NCBI RefSeq assembly: GCF_003144115.1
Contig: NW_020312023.1
Coordinates: forward strand, 1 to 64,000
DNA from: Tilletiopsis washingtonensis
Taxonomy: Eukaryota > Basidiomycota > Exobasidiomycetes > Entylomatales
DNA length: 64,000 bases
Reading direction: 5' to 3'
Under the pieces are notes generated by a model. The model was given only the letters and a program-made list of their open reading frames with translations. It did no database searches and had not been told where the DNA came from. Below, piece after piece: positions 21,657-33,832 of this stretch (position 1 is the first letter of the stretch; each line of letters begins with the position of its first letter). The position numbers were made by a program, and so were the translations under genes.

Positions 21657-23713
21657 ATGTCAGCCATCACCGAGGCAACCTTCTCGGGCTACATGTGAGT
21701 CCAGCCGTGCCTCTTCGTGCTTCTTCCCTTCCTGAGCCGAGTCGCCTCGCTGCAGCTCCAGCACGCACGATGCGCTGCTTGTGTTTGAGTGCGTGCGCCG
21801 CGGCATCATGCCCAAGGTGACGCGGCGCCTGCGCGACAACGAGCGGCATCTCATCCGCAGCGGCCACGTGTTCGTGTTCGACGAGCGCGAGAGCGGCATC
21901 AAGCGCTGGACCGACGGCCTGCTCTGGAGCCCGAGCCGCATCCTATACAACTTCCTCGTCTACCGGCAGATCGACACCAAGCTGCACATCGTCAAAGCAC
22001 AGACAAACGAGCAGGCCAAGACAGCCTCTGCCTCGGCCAGCTCAGCGCGAGGCTCCGCACCTGCCAGTGTCGGGTCTTCTGCCTCCTCACCAACGCTTCC
22101 CGATCCGCTCGCGCTGGGTGTCGAACAGTCGAACGAGCCAAGGCGAAGAGTGCCGAGCCCTCCCGCGCTGCCCGATGCCCGGAGTGCAGGAGACGCTGCC
22201 GAGCTGGAGCGCAACCTCGTGGGCAGCCTCACGAATAGCTACCCGTTTGCAAAAGGAGGCCTCTGCAAAAAGGTGAGCTTGCCGTGCGCTGTCGATCGAG
22301 ACCACTCCGCTCACCCCGACGCAGACGATCTCGCTGCAGGTCGAAGGCTCGACGCAGCACCTAGTGTCGTACTACAGTCTCGAAGACGTGCGCGCCGGCC
22401 GACTGCGCACTCCTGCGTCGCTCCCAGAAGTCAATGCTCTGCCCATCTCGCCCGTATTCCTGAGCAAGACCTCGTTCCGCTTCCCTCCCACAGTGATCGT
22501 GGGTCCGGACGGCGTGCCGCGCTACAGCCGCGACTCCGGCGCCAGCGACCCAGGGATGCGCGCCTCGGACGGAGCATCGAGCGGCGAGGCCACCTCTGGC
22601 AGCGAAGGGCGCAGTGCTCCATCGGCTCCCGCCGCAGCGCCCGTCGCCGCAAGGTGGTCTGCTCTGTCCAACCTGGGCATGAGCTCTTCGCGCAACACGA
22701 GCTCGCCAATGGTGGCGCAAGCCAGCCAGAGCTCCCCTGACGCACGCCAACGGCGCTCATCCGACGCGCCTCTGCGCACGCGGCGTGGCGGCGAGCGCTT
22801 CGAGCCGTACCCGAGTGCCCACGCTGCTGCTGCACCTTTCAGTCTCGAGGACGCCTTCTACCCTATGGCACCGAGCACTGCCATGCCTTGGACCAGCCAA
22901 GATCCTCCCGCAGCCCACGACCGAGCGGGCGCAAGCATGTCCCACGCCACACACGTGCACAGCAGCCTTGGCGCGCAGTCTCATCTGCCTGCGTCAGCGC
23001 CACTCCCGCCGTCGATACCGGCTGCCAGCTGGCAAGACTTTGCCGCGTCCCAGGCCGCATCACATGGCCCGTTCGCACATCAAACGACTCCATTCGCCGG
23101 CACGGTCGATCAGTACGGGGGCCTGCGGCACGGCGCGGACAGCCACACTGCGGGCGACTGGGACTGCTCGCGTCCCTCGACCGGCACGTCTAGCGCACAC
23201 TCGTCGTCGTCGGCTGCGTACATGTTCGACGCGGTGTACCCGGGCAGCGCAGACCTGGGAGCGCCAGGTCCGCCAGCGCCTGCTCTGCACGGCCTCTTCG
23301 CGCTCAACGCGGCGCCGCCAGGTGCAGGCGGTGCATACCTGGGGTCCTCTCCTCCGCGCGTTGGCGCGCCGCTGCACGACCGACTGGCGGAGGGCATCGC
23401 CCAGCACAGCGCTTGGACGCCACCGCTCAGCATGGCCGCACGATTGGACAGCTCGGCATCGGGCGCGTATGCGCAGGCGCCAGAGTTCGGAGCGCCGACG
23501 GCGCAGTTTGGCGCAAGTGCGGCGCGCCGGATGCCCTCCCCGCCCAGCCTGTCGTCGGGCGTCCCGGCGCAGCGCCCAGCCGACAGTGGCGACTCACGCC
23601 AGTTCCAAGGCGGTCCGCAAAGCGCCGGCGACTTCCATGCCGTCTATCTCTCACGCCCGCCGATGCCTGCGCTAGACGCGGCCCCCTCACGCTTCACGAG
23701 TCACCAGCAATGA
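21657..23713 (+). CDS. WOPR-domain regulator (Gti1/Pac2/Ros1 type)
   Basis: Fungal-specific transcription factor of the WOPR family (Candida Wor1, S. pombe Gti1/Pac2, Ustilago Ros1), controlling morphology, mating or sporulation. Three exons (21657-21694, 21762-22272, 22325-23713) give 645 residues. WOPRa is residues 1-100: ATFSGYI, THDALLVFECVRRGIMPKVT, RSGHVFVFDERESGIKRWTD and WSPSRI, the DNA-contacting core. WOPRb follows the second intron: GLCKKTISLQVEG then HLVSYYSLEDVRAGRLRTP, as in the family. A 70-residue Ser/Pro linker separates them, and the C-terminal 400 residues are disordered, rich in Ser, Pro, Ala and Gln, probably for activation. The Thr site targeted by PKA in some relatives was not identified. 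The long upstream spacer fits a highly regulated switch gene. Confidence 0.92.
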
Positions 23714-24042
23714 ATGTCATCGGATCAGTGTTGCGGTGCAGCTTCGTCTGAGGCGTGCAGCCCGCGCGCAGCAGCTGTTGCTGCCGTCTGTGTTGTGTAT
23801 GAAACCCTCCTGCTGTGCGACCTAATGGCGGAGCAGGATTGAGGAGGAGGGACGGCCGTCCAGACAGCTTGGGCGCGCGTCGTGCGGCGCGGCGCTGTCG
23901 GCCGAAGCACCCCGACGCGCCGTCCGCCGGCGCAAAAGTGCAGCGCCGCTGACCCAGCTCGGGCCGCGCCGCGCCTTCTTCCGTCCCATCCCGCCGCACC
24001 GCTCCTCACCTCGCCCCTGCGCACCGCCGCTCGCTCCTCTCC
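23714..24042. other. Spacer WOPR / uL23m
   Basis: 329 bp between same-strand genes. It must hold the WOPR 3' UTR and the uL23m promoter. A C-rich stretch with CTCACC/CTCCTC just before 24043 looks like the uL23m leader. Nothing else seen. Confidence 0.5.
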
Positions 24043-25739
24043 ATGGTCCTGTCTGTGACCAGCCAGCGGGCGCTCGCGGCGCTGCGCTGCCGTGCGAGCC
24101 GCGCCACGCCGCTCGCGCCGGCGCTGCGCACCCTCAGCTGCGGCCGCGCCGCCCGCTCGGCGGCGCCCGTCGCCGCCTCGCCGTCCGCCAGCCACTCTGT
24201 CGCGCCCGGCATCGCGCCTCTCGAGCCCGGCCTCTCGCACGCAGCACCCGGCTCTGCGTACCTCGCCGCGCGCCAGCGTCAGGCCGACTGCCTCATGCGC
24301 TGGAACTGGCTCGAGTCGCCCGAGCAGCGCCAGGCGCTCGCCGTGCCCTTCGCCCGCCGCGCCGACTGCCCGGCATGGCTCGAGGAGGAGTACGAGACGG
24401 CGCGCTCCTACCGCTCCGCTCGCGCGCGTCTGTGGCTGCCGTCGTCTTCGGCCGCTGAGGACGCCACCGCGGCGGAGCAGACCGAGTACGTCGGCCGGCT
24501 GAAGGACACGTTCCGCCGCGTCGCAGAGCGGCATCCCGCCATGGACGGCGTCGCATTCGACGAGCACGACGCATGGCGTGCGCCGGGCCTGCAACAGACG
24601 CTCGACGAAGAGCTGATGCAGCACTGGCGCGAGCTGTCTGGGGAGGAGCGCCAGGCAAGCATCTTGCGGCTGCGCTTCGAGTGCATCCGCCGTCTCGGCT
24701 GGCGCGCTGGCTACACTGCGGGATACCCGCTTCGCCCCTACAGCTCCGCTGCCGTCCGTGAGGCGCGCAAGGTCCTCGTCAGCAAGACTGGCACAACCGA
24801 GAAGAGCGCCACGGCGCGTGAGGAGGCGCGCGAGCAGCTTGCTCAGGAAGACGAGGCAGCAGCGTGGAGAGCCTGGCAAGGCCTCTCCATTGATGCGCGT
24901 CTCGAAGAAGAGCGCGCCGCCTGGAGCCAGCGTGATCGCTCTCGCCTCTGGATCGACGACAGCTCGACTTCGCTGGTGCTCGGCGAGTCGGCGCCTCGCT
25001 GGTTCGCTCACGCACCGCGCGTGGGCATCCCGACGCTTCTGCCGACCGAGACGGTGCGTCTCGTGCGCAACTTTGTGCCCAAGGGCGGCAAGGCCGACCC
25101 GTGGAAGGCCTCGTTCCGCCTGCCTCTCGACATGTCGAAGCACGCTCTGGTCAACTACCTGCGCAGCATCTACGGCCTGCACGTCACGTGGGTGCGGACG
25201 CAAGTCTACCGCTCGCAGATCTCGCGCAGCCGCGTTGGCCGCGGCAAGACTGCCAAGGGCCAGCGCACGTGGAAGAAGGCCGAGGTCGGGCTGCTCGAGC
25301 CGTTCGTCTTCCCGGAGCTCACGCAGCAGTTCCGGCGGGAGAGCCTGATGCAGGAGGTGAGTCGCGTCTGCACGCCCTCTGCACACATGAGCTGATCGGG
25401 CGTCTGCGCGAACAGGAGATGAAGCTCGAGATGACACGCGTCTTCCTCAAGGCAACGGGCCACCGTCGCTGGCGCTCCGTGCGGCCAGCAGACCCGCTGC
25501 GCGTGGATATCGACGCTGCGGAGGCGCGGGCAGAGGCGGAGCGCCTGCAGGGTGGAGGAGCGGATGCAGTGGTGCCCAGCCAAAAGCCTGCGGCCAACGC
25601 ACGGCCAGCACTTCTGGTGCGCTCCGGCGGCATCCAGACGAAGCGGCACAGCCGCATCCTCAAGCTGCTCAACGAGCAGCGCAAGGATCGCGACGCGCTC
25701 ATCGAGAAGAAGGCGCAGGAGCTCAGCAAGCAGGCGTAG
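24043..25739 (+). CDS. MRP20: Mitochondrial ribosomal protein uL23m
   Basis: Large-subunit mitoribosomal protein of the uL23 family (yeast Mrp20/L41), located at the exit tunnel. Two exons (24043-25356, 25416-25739) give 545 residues, far longer than bacterial L23 (~100). The N-terminal ~50 residues are Arg/Ala/Ser-rich with few acids, a typical matrix presequence. The L23 core sits near residues 340-430: RNFVPKGG, then PWKASFRLPLDMSKHALVNY and LRSIYGLHVTWVRTQ, followed by GRGKTAKGQRTWKKAEV. The long fore-region (Trp/Glu/Arg-rich helices) and C-terminal extension are features of fungal mitoribosomal proteins. Convergent with CIA30, 195 bp apart. Confidence 0.85.
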
Positions 25740-25934
25740 ATGGCTCGGCGAGTCTGCAATGCGACGTGTTCCCTGTGATGGGCCGGGCTGCATGCCTGGA
25801 GGTGCGCGAGTCTGCGGCGTGTGTTACGCTGCGCTGCCGTCTTCTGTCCTTGTTCGGCCGCGCGGGAGCAGGCTGGCGCAGCCAGGCGGCCTCGCTGGGG
25901 TTTGGAGCACGGCTCGATTGCGACAGACGCACGC

Positions 25935-27355
25935 CTACTCCGGACCCTCGTGGGGAGGTTCCCTGAGCGCATCTTCCCCGACAGCCCAGACACTGCGCAG
26001 GTCGCCAGAGTCAGCGGGCGATGACTGCAGAGCGCTCGATTCACTCACCCTTCGATGCCCAAGTCAAAGTTGTAGCTGCCTCCACGCCGGGCACCGCGCT
26101 TGCCCAGCTCCTCGGGCGCGAGAAACTCGCCGTCCGGGCCCCAGTCATCTCCCTCGTCGACGACCTGCCGCTTGGACAGCGGCGACACGCCCTGGGCGCT
26201 CGTCTGGTTCGAAGAGGGCCGGGTCGGGCTCGACAGCACAGCTGAGATGCCGACGGTGCGGATCTTCTCGCGCATCATCTGGATCTGGGACGAAGCGACC
26301 TGGCCCGTGTTCGTGAGGGCGAAGTCTGAGAAGGGAATCTGGCAGGCGCGTCAGCGAGGGTGCAACCAAAGACCTTGATGGGATGACACTCACCACGACA
26401 TCCTGCCACTCATTTGTCGGGTGCAGCCACAGGCGGTGCTGGAACAGGTCGCTGGTGACCGGGCCGTCGGTCTGCACGTTTACGAAGAACTTGGGCCCCG
26501 GCGGCTCGGGCTCGCGGAAGCCGATGCCGAGCGCGTGCAGCGCGCGCGTGTCGCGCACGTCGCTCGAGTCGGCTGCAGTGCCGAGCGCCGACGAGTGCGG
26601 CGATGCGGCAGCAAGACGGGCGGCCGCCGTCGCGAGAGAGGGCGAGGATACTGGGAGACGGTTGCGCACGCGCAGCAGCAGGAAGGGATACAGCGATGCG
26701 TCCCACGTCTGCGAACCGAAGAGCGTTGGTCGGTTCTGCAGTGCGTGTGTCAGGAAGACCTGGAGCAACGCGCAGAGCACCTCTGCAGCACCGCGCATGG
26801 CCCTTGCGCAGCACGCAGCTGCCCGGGCGACGGAACACGAGAGGCTAGATGACCTCGACCGAGGCTAGCTCGGCCGGTTTCGGCAGGAACGCAGGCGCGA
26901 CACGGAGAGAAGTCCGGGGCACAGCCCCTCGATCGCGCATGCTCTCGCCACTGGGCTGGCAATGAGGAGCCACTGCCTACGCGTACCGAGCTCCTGAACA
27001 CACATCACCCCGTCTGCACGAGCGTGCAGCTCACCTTGTTGCGGAAGCCAGCGTAGCCACTGCGCTCGATCCTGCCGCCGCGTGGGATCTGCGTGCTCAG
27101 TGTGCCGAAGAAGCGTCCGCGCCCGCCGTCGGCGGCGTCGAGGACGAGGCGGCAGCTGCTGAGGCCGCCGATGTCGGCGTCGGCGCCCGTGGCAAAGTGC
27201 GGCAGGTCCTCGGGCCGCTTGAGGGCGTAGAGCGGCAGCGCGCCGTGCGAGCGGGCCGTGGGCGCCACGTCCATGCGCACGGCGGCGCGCGTGGCCGAGA
27301 CGGCGACGTCGAGCGAGCGGCTGAGCGCCGCCGCGAGCGAGTTGAGGTACGTCAT
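25935..27355 (-). CDS. Complex I assembly factor CIA30 (NDUFAF1)
   Basis: Chaperone that holds membrane-arm intermediates during assembly of mitochondrial NADH dehydrogenase. Four exons (27035-27355, 26394-26735, 26049-26338, 25935-25992) give 336 residues. Family motifs: ADIGGLSSCRL, GRFFGTLSTQIPR, RIERSGYAGFRNK, then across intron 1 LFGSQTWDASLYPFLLLRVR, GPKFFVNVQTD, and IPFSDFALTNTGQV with MREKIRTVGIS. The last join restores FDLGIEGVWAVGED, as in fungal relatives; without it the frame stops just after IEG. No obvious presequence precedes MTYLNSLAAALSRSLD, but that amphipathic stretch could serve. With NUO9.5 it is the second complex I gene in the window. Confidence 0.87.
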
Positions 27356-28011
27356 CGAGTCGAGAGTGTGCGCCTGCCGCTGGCGATGCGCGCCAGGGGG
27401 GCGGGAGGCGTGGAGCGAGGAGAGGTGTGGAGGAGGTGGTGGTGTGCAGCAGTGCATGGCGTGGCTGCCGCGGCGCGGGTGCAGCAGCAGCGGCGCGCGC
27501 CGCTTACGAGCAGCTCGGCGCCGCCAGCAGCACCCCGGATCGCCGTCACCTGTGCCGGCAGCGCTGCTGGGCCCGTACAGGCTCGTGCGTCCAGCTGCCC
27601 GCGGCTGCGAATGCGACAGACAGCAGGTGCCCTCTGGCAAGACGAGACAGTCCCTCCTCTGCCAGCACATGCGTTGACCCGACTTCGGCGAGGGGTTGCG
27701 GTATGACTCGCGAAGGACCTCCACTTGCGTGCCCTGCTCCAAGGCGCCTCAGGCTCACGACGACGCTTACTATGAACGGATGGGTTGAGCCGGCAAGCGG
27801 TTGAAGCTGATGTGGTGGTACATGTGCTGTATGCTGATGGGGTGTATGAATGCGTTGAGACTCAGGTGACAGGGAAGCTTCGGGAGAGGCACTAGGGGGC
27901 GAGGGCAGATGGAGCAATAGCGGGCTGGGCGAGCGGGGGGCCGAGGGCTGAGGCCACAGACGTGGACCGCCGCAGTTGATGCGGACGGCGCGCAGCGGCC
28001 GGGTGCTGCGC
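27356..28011. other. Spacer CIA30 / MTHFR
   Basis: 656 bp between two minus-strand genes: the CIA30 promoter on the left and the MTHFR 3' UTR on the right. The stretch 27800-27880 is T/G-rich on the plus strand, as expected for an A/C-rich 3' UTR. No gene seen. Confidence 0.5.
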
Positions 28012-30203
28012 CTAGGCGGCGGGCGCCTCGTCGCCGAGGAAGGGCGCAAAGATGGCGTCGGCGTTCTTGAAGTCGTTGTGCACCTGTGCCGCCAGCATGA
28101 GCGCCAGTCACGTCCGGCAGCCCCGGGCAGTACTCACCACGTTGACCAGGAACCAGCCGTCGAACAGCTGCTCGAGGAGCTGGCGCGTGGCGCTGCCCTC
28201 CTCGTACACGCGCGCCCAGTGGCGCCCAATCTCGTACGCCTCGTCCTTCCACGCCAGGAAGGAGATGGACTCGACAATGGTCGGCTGCACAATCTCCTGG
28301 TGCGGGAAGCCTGTAGAGACGAGGTCAGCGGCGACGCCGGTGCTGAACAGCCTGCGCGTGACTCACAGCCCCACGTCACGGCACACGGCGCCTCGCTCGT
28401 GGTATTCGTGCGCATGTCGCCGCGTGCGTTGACGACGTGGTAGGTCATCTGCGGGTCCCGCTCGATGCGGGAGATGAGGGCGTCGACCTGGTCTGGGGCG
28501 ACGAAGAACTCCAGATAGGCCTGCAAGGGATGTGAGCACCGTCGTTGCCACGCACATTACAGACTGACAGCACACACCTTCTGGTACACGTAGCCGTGCT
28601 TGGGGCCCCATCCATGGACGGGGTCATCGCTTCTGGCGCCATCAACGGCCGGCTGCGAGTTGATCGTCAGGTAGCCGCGCCGGTTCATGGCGCGCAGCTT
28701 CTCGTCGATGACGCTCGTCTCCTTGGCGATGCCCGTCTCGCTCCACGGCAGCGCCTTGACCTTGCCCTCGCAGAAGCGCGTAAAGAGGTCGCGCACATTG
28801 TCCAGGCTCTCAGGCTTGCCCCACAGCTCAACCGCCTCGGTGTTCGAGTAGCGCAGCTTCACGCCGTACGCGTCCACGTCGCCGTACGCCGGCGAGCGCG
28901 CGTCGCCCCAGCGTCCGTTGGGGAACTCGTCCCACGTCTCCGTCCGGTCCACGTACGACTTGGCGCGGTTCGCCCAGAAGATCGGGCGAATGCCCTCGTC
29001 ACGCCGCTTCGGCGTCAGGGAGGGCGTCCACGGCAGCGTCTTCGTCTGCTGAACACTGGGCGAGAGGCCGAGGTAGTCGAGGAGCATGCGCGAGCCGCGC
29101 TCGAGGTTCATCGTGTAGATGTGCAGGCCCGAGATGCCGAGTCCGTTCTTGGGGTCGACGATCTTGCGGCACATGTCGCCGACCAGCTTGGTGCCCACCT
29201 CGCGCACCTTGGCGTCGTCGTCCTTGATGGGGTCGAGCGCGTCGTGGAAGTACTGCGGCACCTCAGTGCGGAAGCGGGCCGTAGCGCGCTGGTAGCCTCC
29301 GTACGTCTGGATGGGCATGACGCCCGGCACAATGGGGCAGGTGATGCCGGCTGCGCGCACACTCTTCACCCAGCGCTCGAAGATGTCGTAGTCGTAGAAC
29401 ATCTGCGTGAAGATGAAGTCGGCGCCGGCATCGATCTTCTCCTTGAGGCGCTCCATCTCGAGATCGCGGCCCTCCTGCGCCTCGGGGTGGCCCTCGGGAA
29501 ATCCGGCAACGGCGATGGCGAAGTAGTCGCCGTAGTGCTCACGGATGTACTCCACGAGCTCCTTTGCGTACTCGAAGCCCGCCTCGTGGCGCTGCCAGGC
29601 GCCGCCGTCGGCCGGCGGATCGCCCCGCAGCGCCAGGATGTTGCGGCAGCCAAACTCCTTGGCCTCGCGCAGGGCCACGTCGACCTTGGAGCGGGGCATG
29701 TTGGTGCACGTCAGGTGCATGCAGGTCTCGAGACCGATGTACGTGTGCACCGTCTTGACAAGCTGGGCCGTGAGGTCCGACGTGCGCCCGCCGGCGTTCC
29801 AGGTGATGTCCACAAAGGCGGGGCCGAGGTCGGCCATGCGCTCGATGCGGTCATCTACAGCATGCGTCAGCAAGCCGGCCAGTGTGCTGTAGCGCAGCGT
29901 CACTGACAGAGGTTGGTGAGGCCTTGCGCAGTGCGAGGCGGGAAGTACTCGAAGCTCCACCTGGCGCGCCACGGATGTCAGTGACTAGCGCGGGCGGAAG
30001 TGCAGAGCATGCTCACCAGACACGGCCCTCAGCCTCCGCCTTGGCGATCTTCGTCGTGACTGCAGCCGAAGGCGTCAGGCGCGGCGCTGGGCACGAGGGC
30101 GGGCGAGCGGCAACTCACTGCGCCAGTCAGTGTCGGCCTCCTGCCGCCCTGAGCCCGGAGACGCAAGCGCGGGCGACGGCGGCGTGTTGGTCGCAGTCAC
30201 CAT
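28012..30203 (-). CDS. MET13: Methylenetetrahydrofolate reductase
   Basis: FAD enzyme that reduces 5,10-methylene-THF to 5-methyl-THF, supplying methyl groups for methionine and SAM; cytosolic. Seven exons (30119-30203, 30017-30059, 29908-29960, 28578-29854, 28367-28520, 28138-28310, 28012-28083) give 618 residues, the eukaryotic two-domain length. The TIM-barrel catalytic domain begins SFEYFPPRT (catalytic Glu) and carries DITWNAGG, HLTCTNM, ILALRGDPP (FAD-site Asp) and FIFTQMFYD. The C-terminal regulatory domain has PVHGWGPKHGYVYQK, YHVVNARGD and QPTIVESISFLAWKDEAY, as in SAM-inhibited fungal enzymes. The first three exons are small and their joins rest on frame plus the restored EYFPPRTAQGLTNLYDRIER. 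Yeast has two paralogues (MET12, MET13); which this matches is not certain. Confidence 0.93.
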
Positions 30204-31641
30204 GTTGGATCAAGCGGCTTGGAGGGATGAGGGCTGGTGAGGCGGGCGGCGTGTGCGGCAGTTGGCCAAAGTGGGCGCGGAACGGGCAGGCCGCGCGGCG
30301 AAGATAGATACGGCAAGGGCTAATGCGTGAGCGACAGCCGCAGCAGCAAGAGCTGCAGGCAGTGGCGGCGAAGGGAAGACGCGCTCGGAGGCAGGATGGG
30401 CTGCGTCGAGGGAAGGCCGGAGCGGAGGGAAGGGGGTGATGAGGTGGTGAGAAGGATTGCCAGTCCTGGGCCGCGGCGCAGCGTGGCGGCTGGAAGAACG
30501 ACGGGGCCGGGCAGGCTCGGTCAGCCGCGCATTCAAACGCGCATTCAACTCCGCGCGCCCCAAGTTGTATTGCCCGGCGCCCCACTCCCGAGTCCCGAGG
30601 CCCGGCGGAAATTGAGCGCACGTGCCATCGTCGCTGCGCGTGCCGCTCGGCTGCCGCGCGCCGCGCGCCGTGTGTGCCTCGCCCTTGCTGGCGCCCTCCT
30701 TCTCAGCCCTGCCCTGCGACGCGAGGCCGCGCGTCGCCTCATACCCAAGCGAGGGGCAGAGAAGCATCCGCTGAGCCAGGAGTGTGAACTGCTGCTCTTC
30801 AGGTCAGGAAGACAGCTGGATACACTCATGGCGCGGTAGTGGAAGCAGCGCTGATCGCAATCTCGCCGCGCCAACTGCTGAACCTGGGCTGTTCTGCGAG
30901 TAGCAGCTGTGCTGAGCCCGTCGGCCTCAGGGAGAGCGTAGTGTTGCGCCGGCCCGAAGCAGGGCGGCTTCACACCGACATCGTGACAGACGCTGCTCCC
31001 ACCTCTGGCCTCCTCTTCTGGGGCTGTGCGGCGCATGCCGCTCCACCACGGCTCACGAGAGCTCACGGTCCTTGTCTGGCTGCAATCGTGGCGGAGGGGC
31101 TCTCTGTATGTGTTGGATTGCGTCGAGCCGGCTCTGCGCTAGTAGCCGCTCCGGACTGGTATGGAACCTTCTTGGCCCTCGCGCGGCTTGAGGCTGAAAA
31201 ACGTGCGCACCGGACATGGAGGCGCGGGGTTTGACAGAAATTGGCAGTACAAGCGCTGCGCGCAAGACACGTGTGCGCCCCGCTTTTTGTGCGGCGAGGG
31301 CGCGATGGACAGCTGGCAAGCATTTTTCGCTTCTCGTCCGTCTGTCCCGCGGTGTGATGCGAGAACCCCGCCGCCGGCCCCGTCGCGACGCTTTCGCCAC
31401 ACAATATTCGGCGAAGAAGCTCGAGCGACCAGCACTCCTGACGGCGACATGGCTGAGGTCGTGCAAAGGCACGCCTGGACGCAGTAATGAGCACACAGAG
31501 CAGCACATCAACGGCATGAAGCGTGACAGTGTCTCATTCGACGATGCGGAGCGTCAGCAAGGCTACAAGCGCGGCAGGCACGTCTATGTGGGGAGAGAGG
31601 CGGTCGCAGCGTCTTCCATAGCCGCCGGCGTCGGCAGGCCC
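30204..31641. other. Spacer MTHFR / OTC
   Basis: 1.4 kb between two minus-strand genes; contains the MTHFR promoter and the OTC 3' UTR. Open frames on both strands are short and lack domains. The middle is a little less GC-rich (runs such as CATTTTTCG near 31322). Nothing nameable was seen. Confidence 0.5.
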
Positions 31642-33172
31642 TCACGCCTTCTCCCAGCGGCCGAAGTAGGCGTCGAAGAGCGCCATGATGCTCCACTGCG
31701 TGTGACGGATGATGAGCACGACGCTGTGGGGTGTCGTGCAGTGTGACTCACCTTGCGGTTCTCAGCCTCCTCGAAGACGATGGAGCGGGGCCCGTAGAAG
31801 ACCTCATCGTCGACCTCGTCGCTGGGAGGGATGCTCGCGAGGTCAGCGCTCCGGTAGGCAGCACGACGCGTCAGACTCACGGCTTGCGCGGCAGGCAGTG
31901 CATGAAGCGCGCGTTGGCCTTCGCGCCGCCGCGGCGGAGCAGGTCCTCGGTGATCTGGAAGCCGGCGAAGTCGCGCAGGCGCTGAGGCGGTGGGCAAGCG
32001 TCAGCGCCTGAGTGCCAGTCTGGCCTGCGAGCCGAGGGGCCGTCACGCACCTGCTCCTTCTGAGCTTCGTCGCCCATGGAGATCCTGGCGCGGGTGTCAG
32101 CGCGGCAGCTGCAGCAGCGAAGCAGAGCTGTCTCACCAGGTGTCGGTGACGACGACGTCGGCATCCTTGAGCGCCTCCAGGGGGTCGTTACCCCAGCTCA
32201 CACGGCCCTTGGCGTACGCCGTCTCCTCCTTGAGGCCCGCCTCCATGTCCCTCCACACGTGCTCGTCGCGCTTGTAGCCCTTGGGCACCGCGACGCTGAG
32301 GTGCATGCCCAGGCGCGGCATGGCCACGAGCATGTCGGCCAGGATGTTGTTACTGTCGCCGATCCAGGCAACCTTGACGCCCTGCAGCGACGCCAGCGAC
32401 GACGATGGCCCCCCGCCGATCACCTCGTCCTCCAGCATGGTGAGGAGATCTGCCAGGATCTGCGTCGGGTGGTAGCGCGCCGACAGGGCGTTGATCACAG
32501 GCACGCGAGAGTGCTTGGCGAGCAGCTGAAGGCGAGGTTACTGTCAGCGACACAGTAGCACCGCGGGGGGTCCTTTGCGTGTGGTATGCAGGGCTTTACA
32601 CACTTCGATCTCGTCGTGTCCGCCCACGCGCGCCATGATGCCGTCGCACATGCTCGACACCACCTTTGACGTGTCAAAGAGCGACTCGTTGACGCCCAGC
32701 TGGATGTCGGCCGGCGACAGGAAGAGAGGGTGGCCGCCTGTGTGCGCCGTCAGTCAATGCGCCCAGGCGTGTGATGGTAACGTGTCCGGCATCGCTGCGT
32801 CCTGCAAGCTCGGCGCTCAACGGCAATGAGACGGAACTCACCCAGACCGGCGACACTTGTTTCGCTCGCGACTCGCGTACGCGTGCTGCGCTTGGCGAAA
32901 ATGATGGCGATGTTGCGGCCTGCCAGGCTCTGCGGCAGCGTCGCGCCGCCGGCGTGCTTGCCGGCGGCCGGGGCCGTGACGAAGGCACGGTCCGAGGCGC
33001 GCGACATGGCCTTGAGCTCGGCGGCGCGCTGCAGCACGGCGGCGATGTGCGGCACCTGCAGATCCGCGAGCGAGAGGAGGTGCGGCGGCGAGGCCTTGGC
33101 CGCCGTGCCCAGCGCGCGGGCAGCGCCGGGCGGGCACAGCACACGCGTGACGGGGCGCAGGCGGGCGAGCAT
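31642..33172 (-). CDS. ARG3: Ornithine carbamoyltransferase
   Basis: Makes citrulline from ornithine and carbamoyl phosphate in arginine synthesis. Seven exons (32842-33172, 32604-32737, 32137-32525, 32051-32084, 31881-31981, 31752-31821, 31642-31695) give 370 residues. Carbamoyl-phosphate site STRTR at residues 96-100, YHPTQ(I/A)LADL, ornithine loop HCLPR, and [11 protein letters not shown] are all present. The ~35-residue N-terminus (Arg-rich, no acids) looks like a mitochondrial presequence, as in filamentous fungi; baker's yeast keeps the enzyme cytosolic. Two exons are under 60 nt. Diverges from the Sec14-like gene across 660 bp. Confidence 0.93.
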
Positions 33173-33832
33173 GGTGCAGAGTGCAAGCCAGGTGGACTGG
33201 CGGAGGCGCGGGCTGGCTGCGAGTGTGCTACGCCGGTGCGGAGAGATCGCTGAGTGGCGTCTGCAGGACCAGTAGCTGTCCGGGGTGATGGGATGGAGAG
33301 GCGAGTTGTTTGCAGCTGACTCGACCGCGTCAACTCGAGGCGGCGCCAAAGATGCGCGCGGCCAGATTATCCGAATCCCGCGGCGCACCCAACCTTCGCG
33401 GCCGGGCCGCGACCGATAAGCGCCGCCGCCCATCCCGCCGCAGCAGCAGACGCTGCAGCTGTGTGCTGTAGGCAGAGGTCGATCCAGGCTACGCATGTTG
33501 AGAGCGTGCAGCGGTGCAGCAGGCAGGCAGGAACGGATCGGCAGCGTCACAAGGACATGCTGAGGGCGCAGGCGGACGCGAGGCGCGGCCGCGGCGTGCG
33601 GCCGGCTCGCTGTCTCCGAAGGCGGGCCAAGTGGAGCGGATGCGCGCGCAGGGGTGCGTTGTGCACGCCTCCTGGACGCTCGTCCCTTCGCTCCCCTCCT
33701 CACCCATCCTTCTCGCGCCGTCCGCACGCTCACCCGCCGCCAGCTGTAAGCCACATCGCTGCGTACTACATCGCCACATCGCACAGTGCCTCCCGCGAGT
33801 CGCATCCACGCGCGCTCTGCGCCGCACACGAC
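33173..33832. other. Divergent spacer OTC / Sec14-like
   Basis: 660 bp between outward-facing starts; holds both promoters. The right part is C/T- and CACC-rich just before the Sec14-like start. A TGACTC, the core of a Gcn4/CPC1 site, occurs at 33319-33324 within 150 bp of the OTC start; with a 6-bp site this could be chance. Confidence 0.45.

Noticed and set aside
20291-21670. 459-codon minus-strand frame upstream of the WOPR gene
   Set aside because: Ala/Arg/Cys/His-rich with no domain, overlapped by similar frames on the plus strand; looks like non-coding GC-rich DNA.
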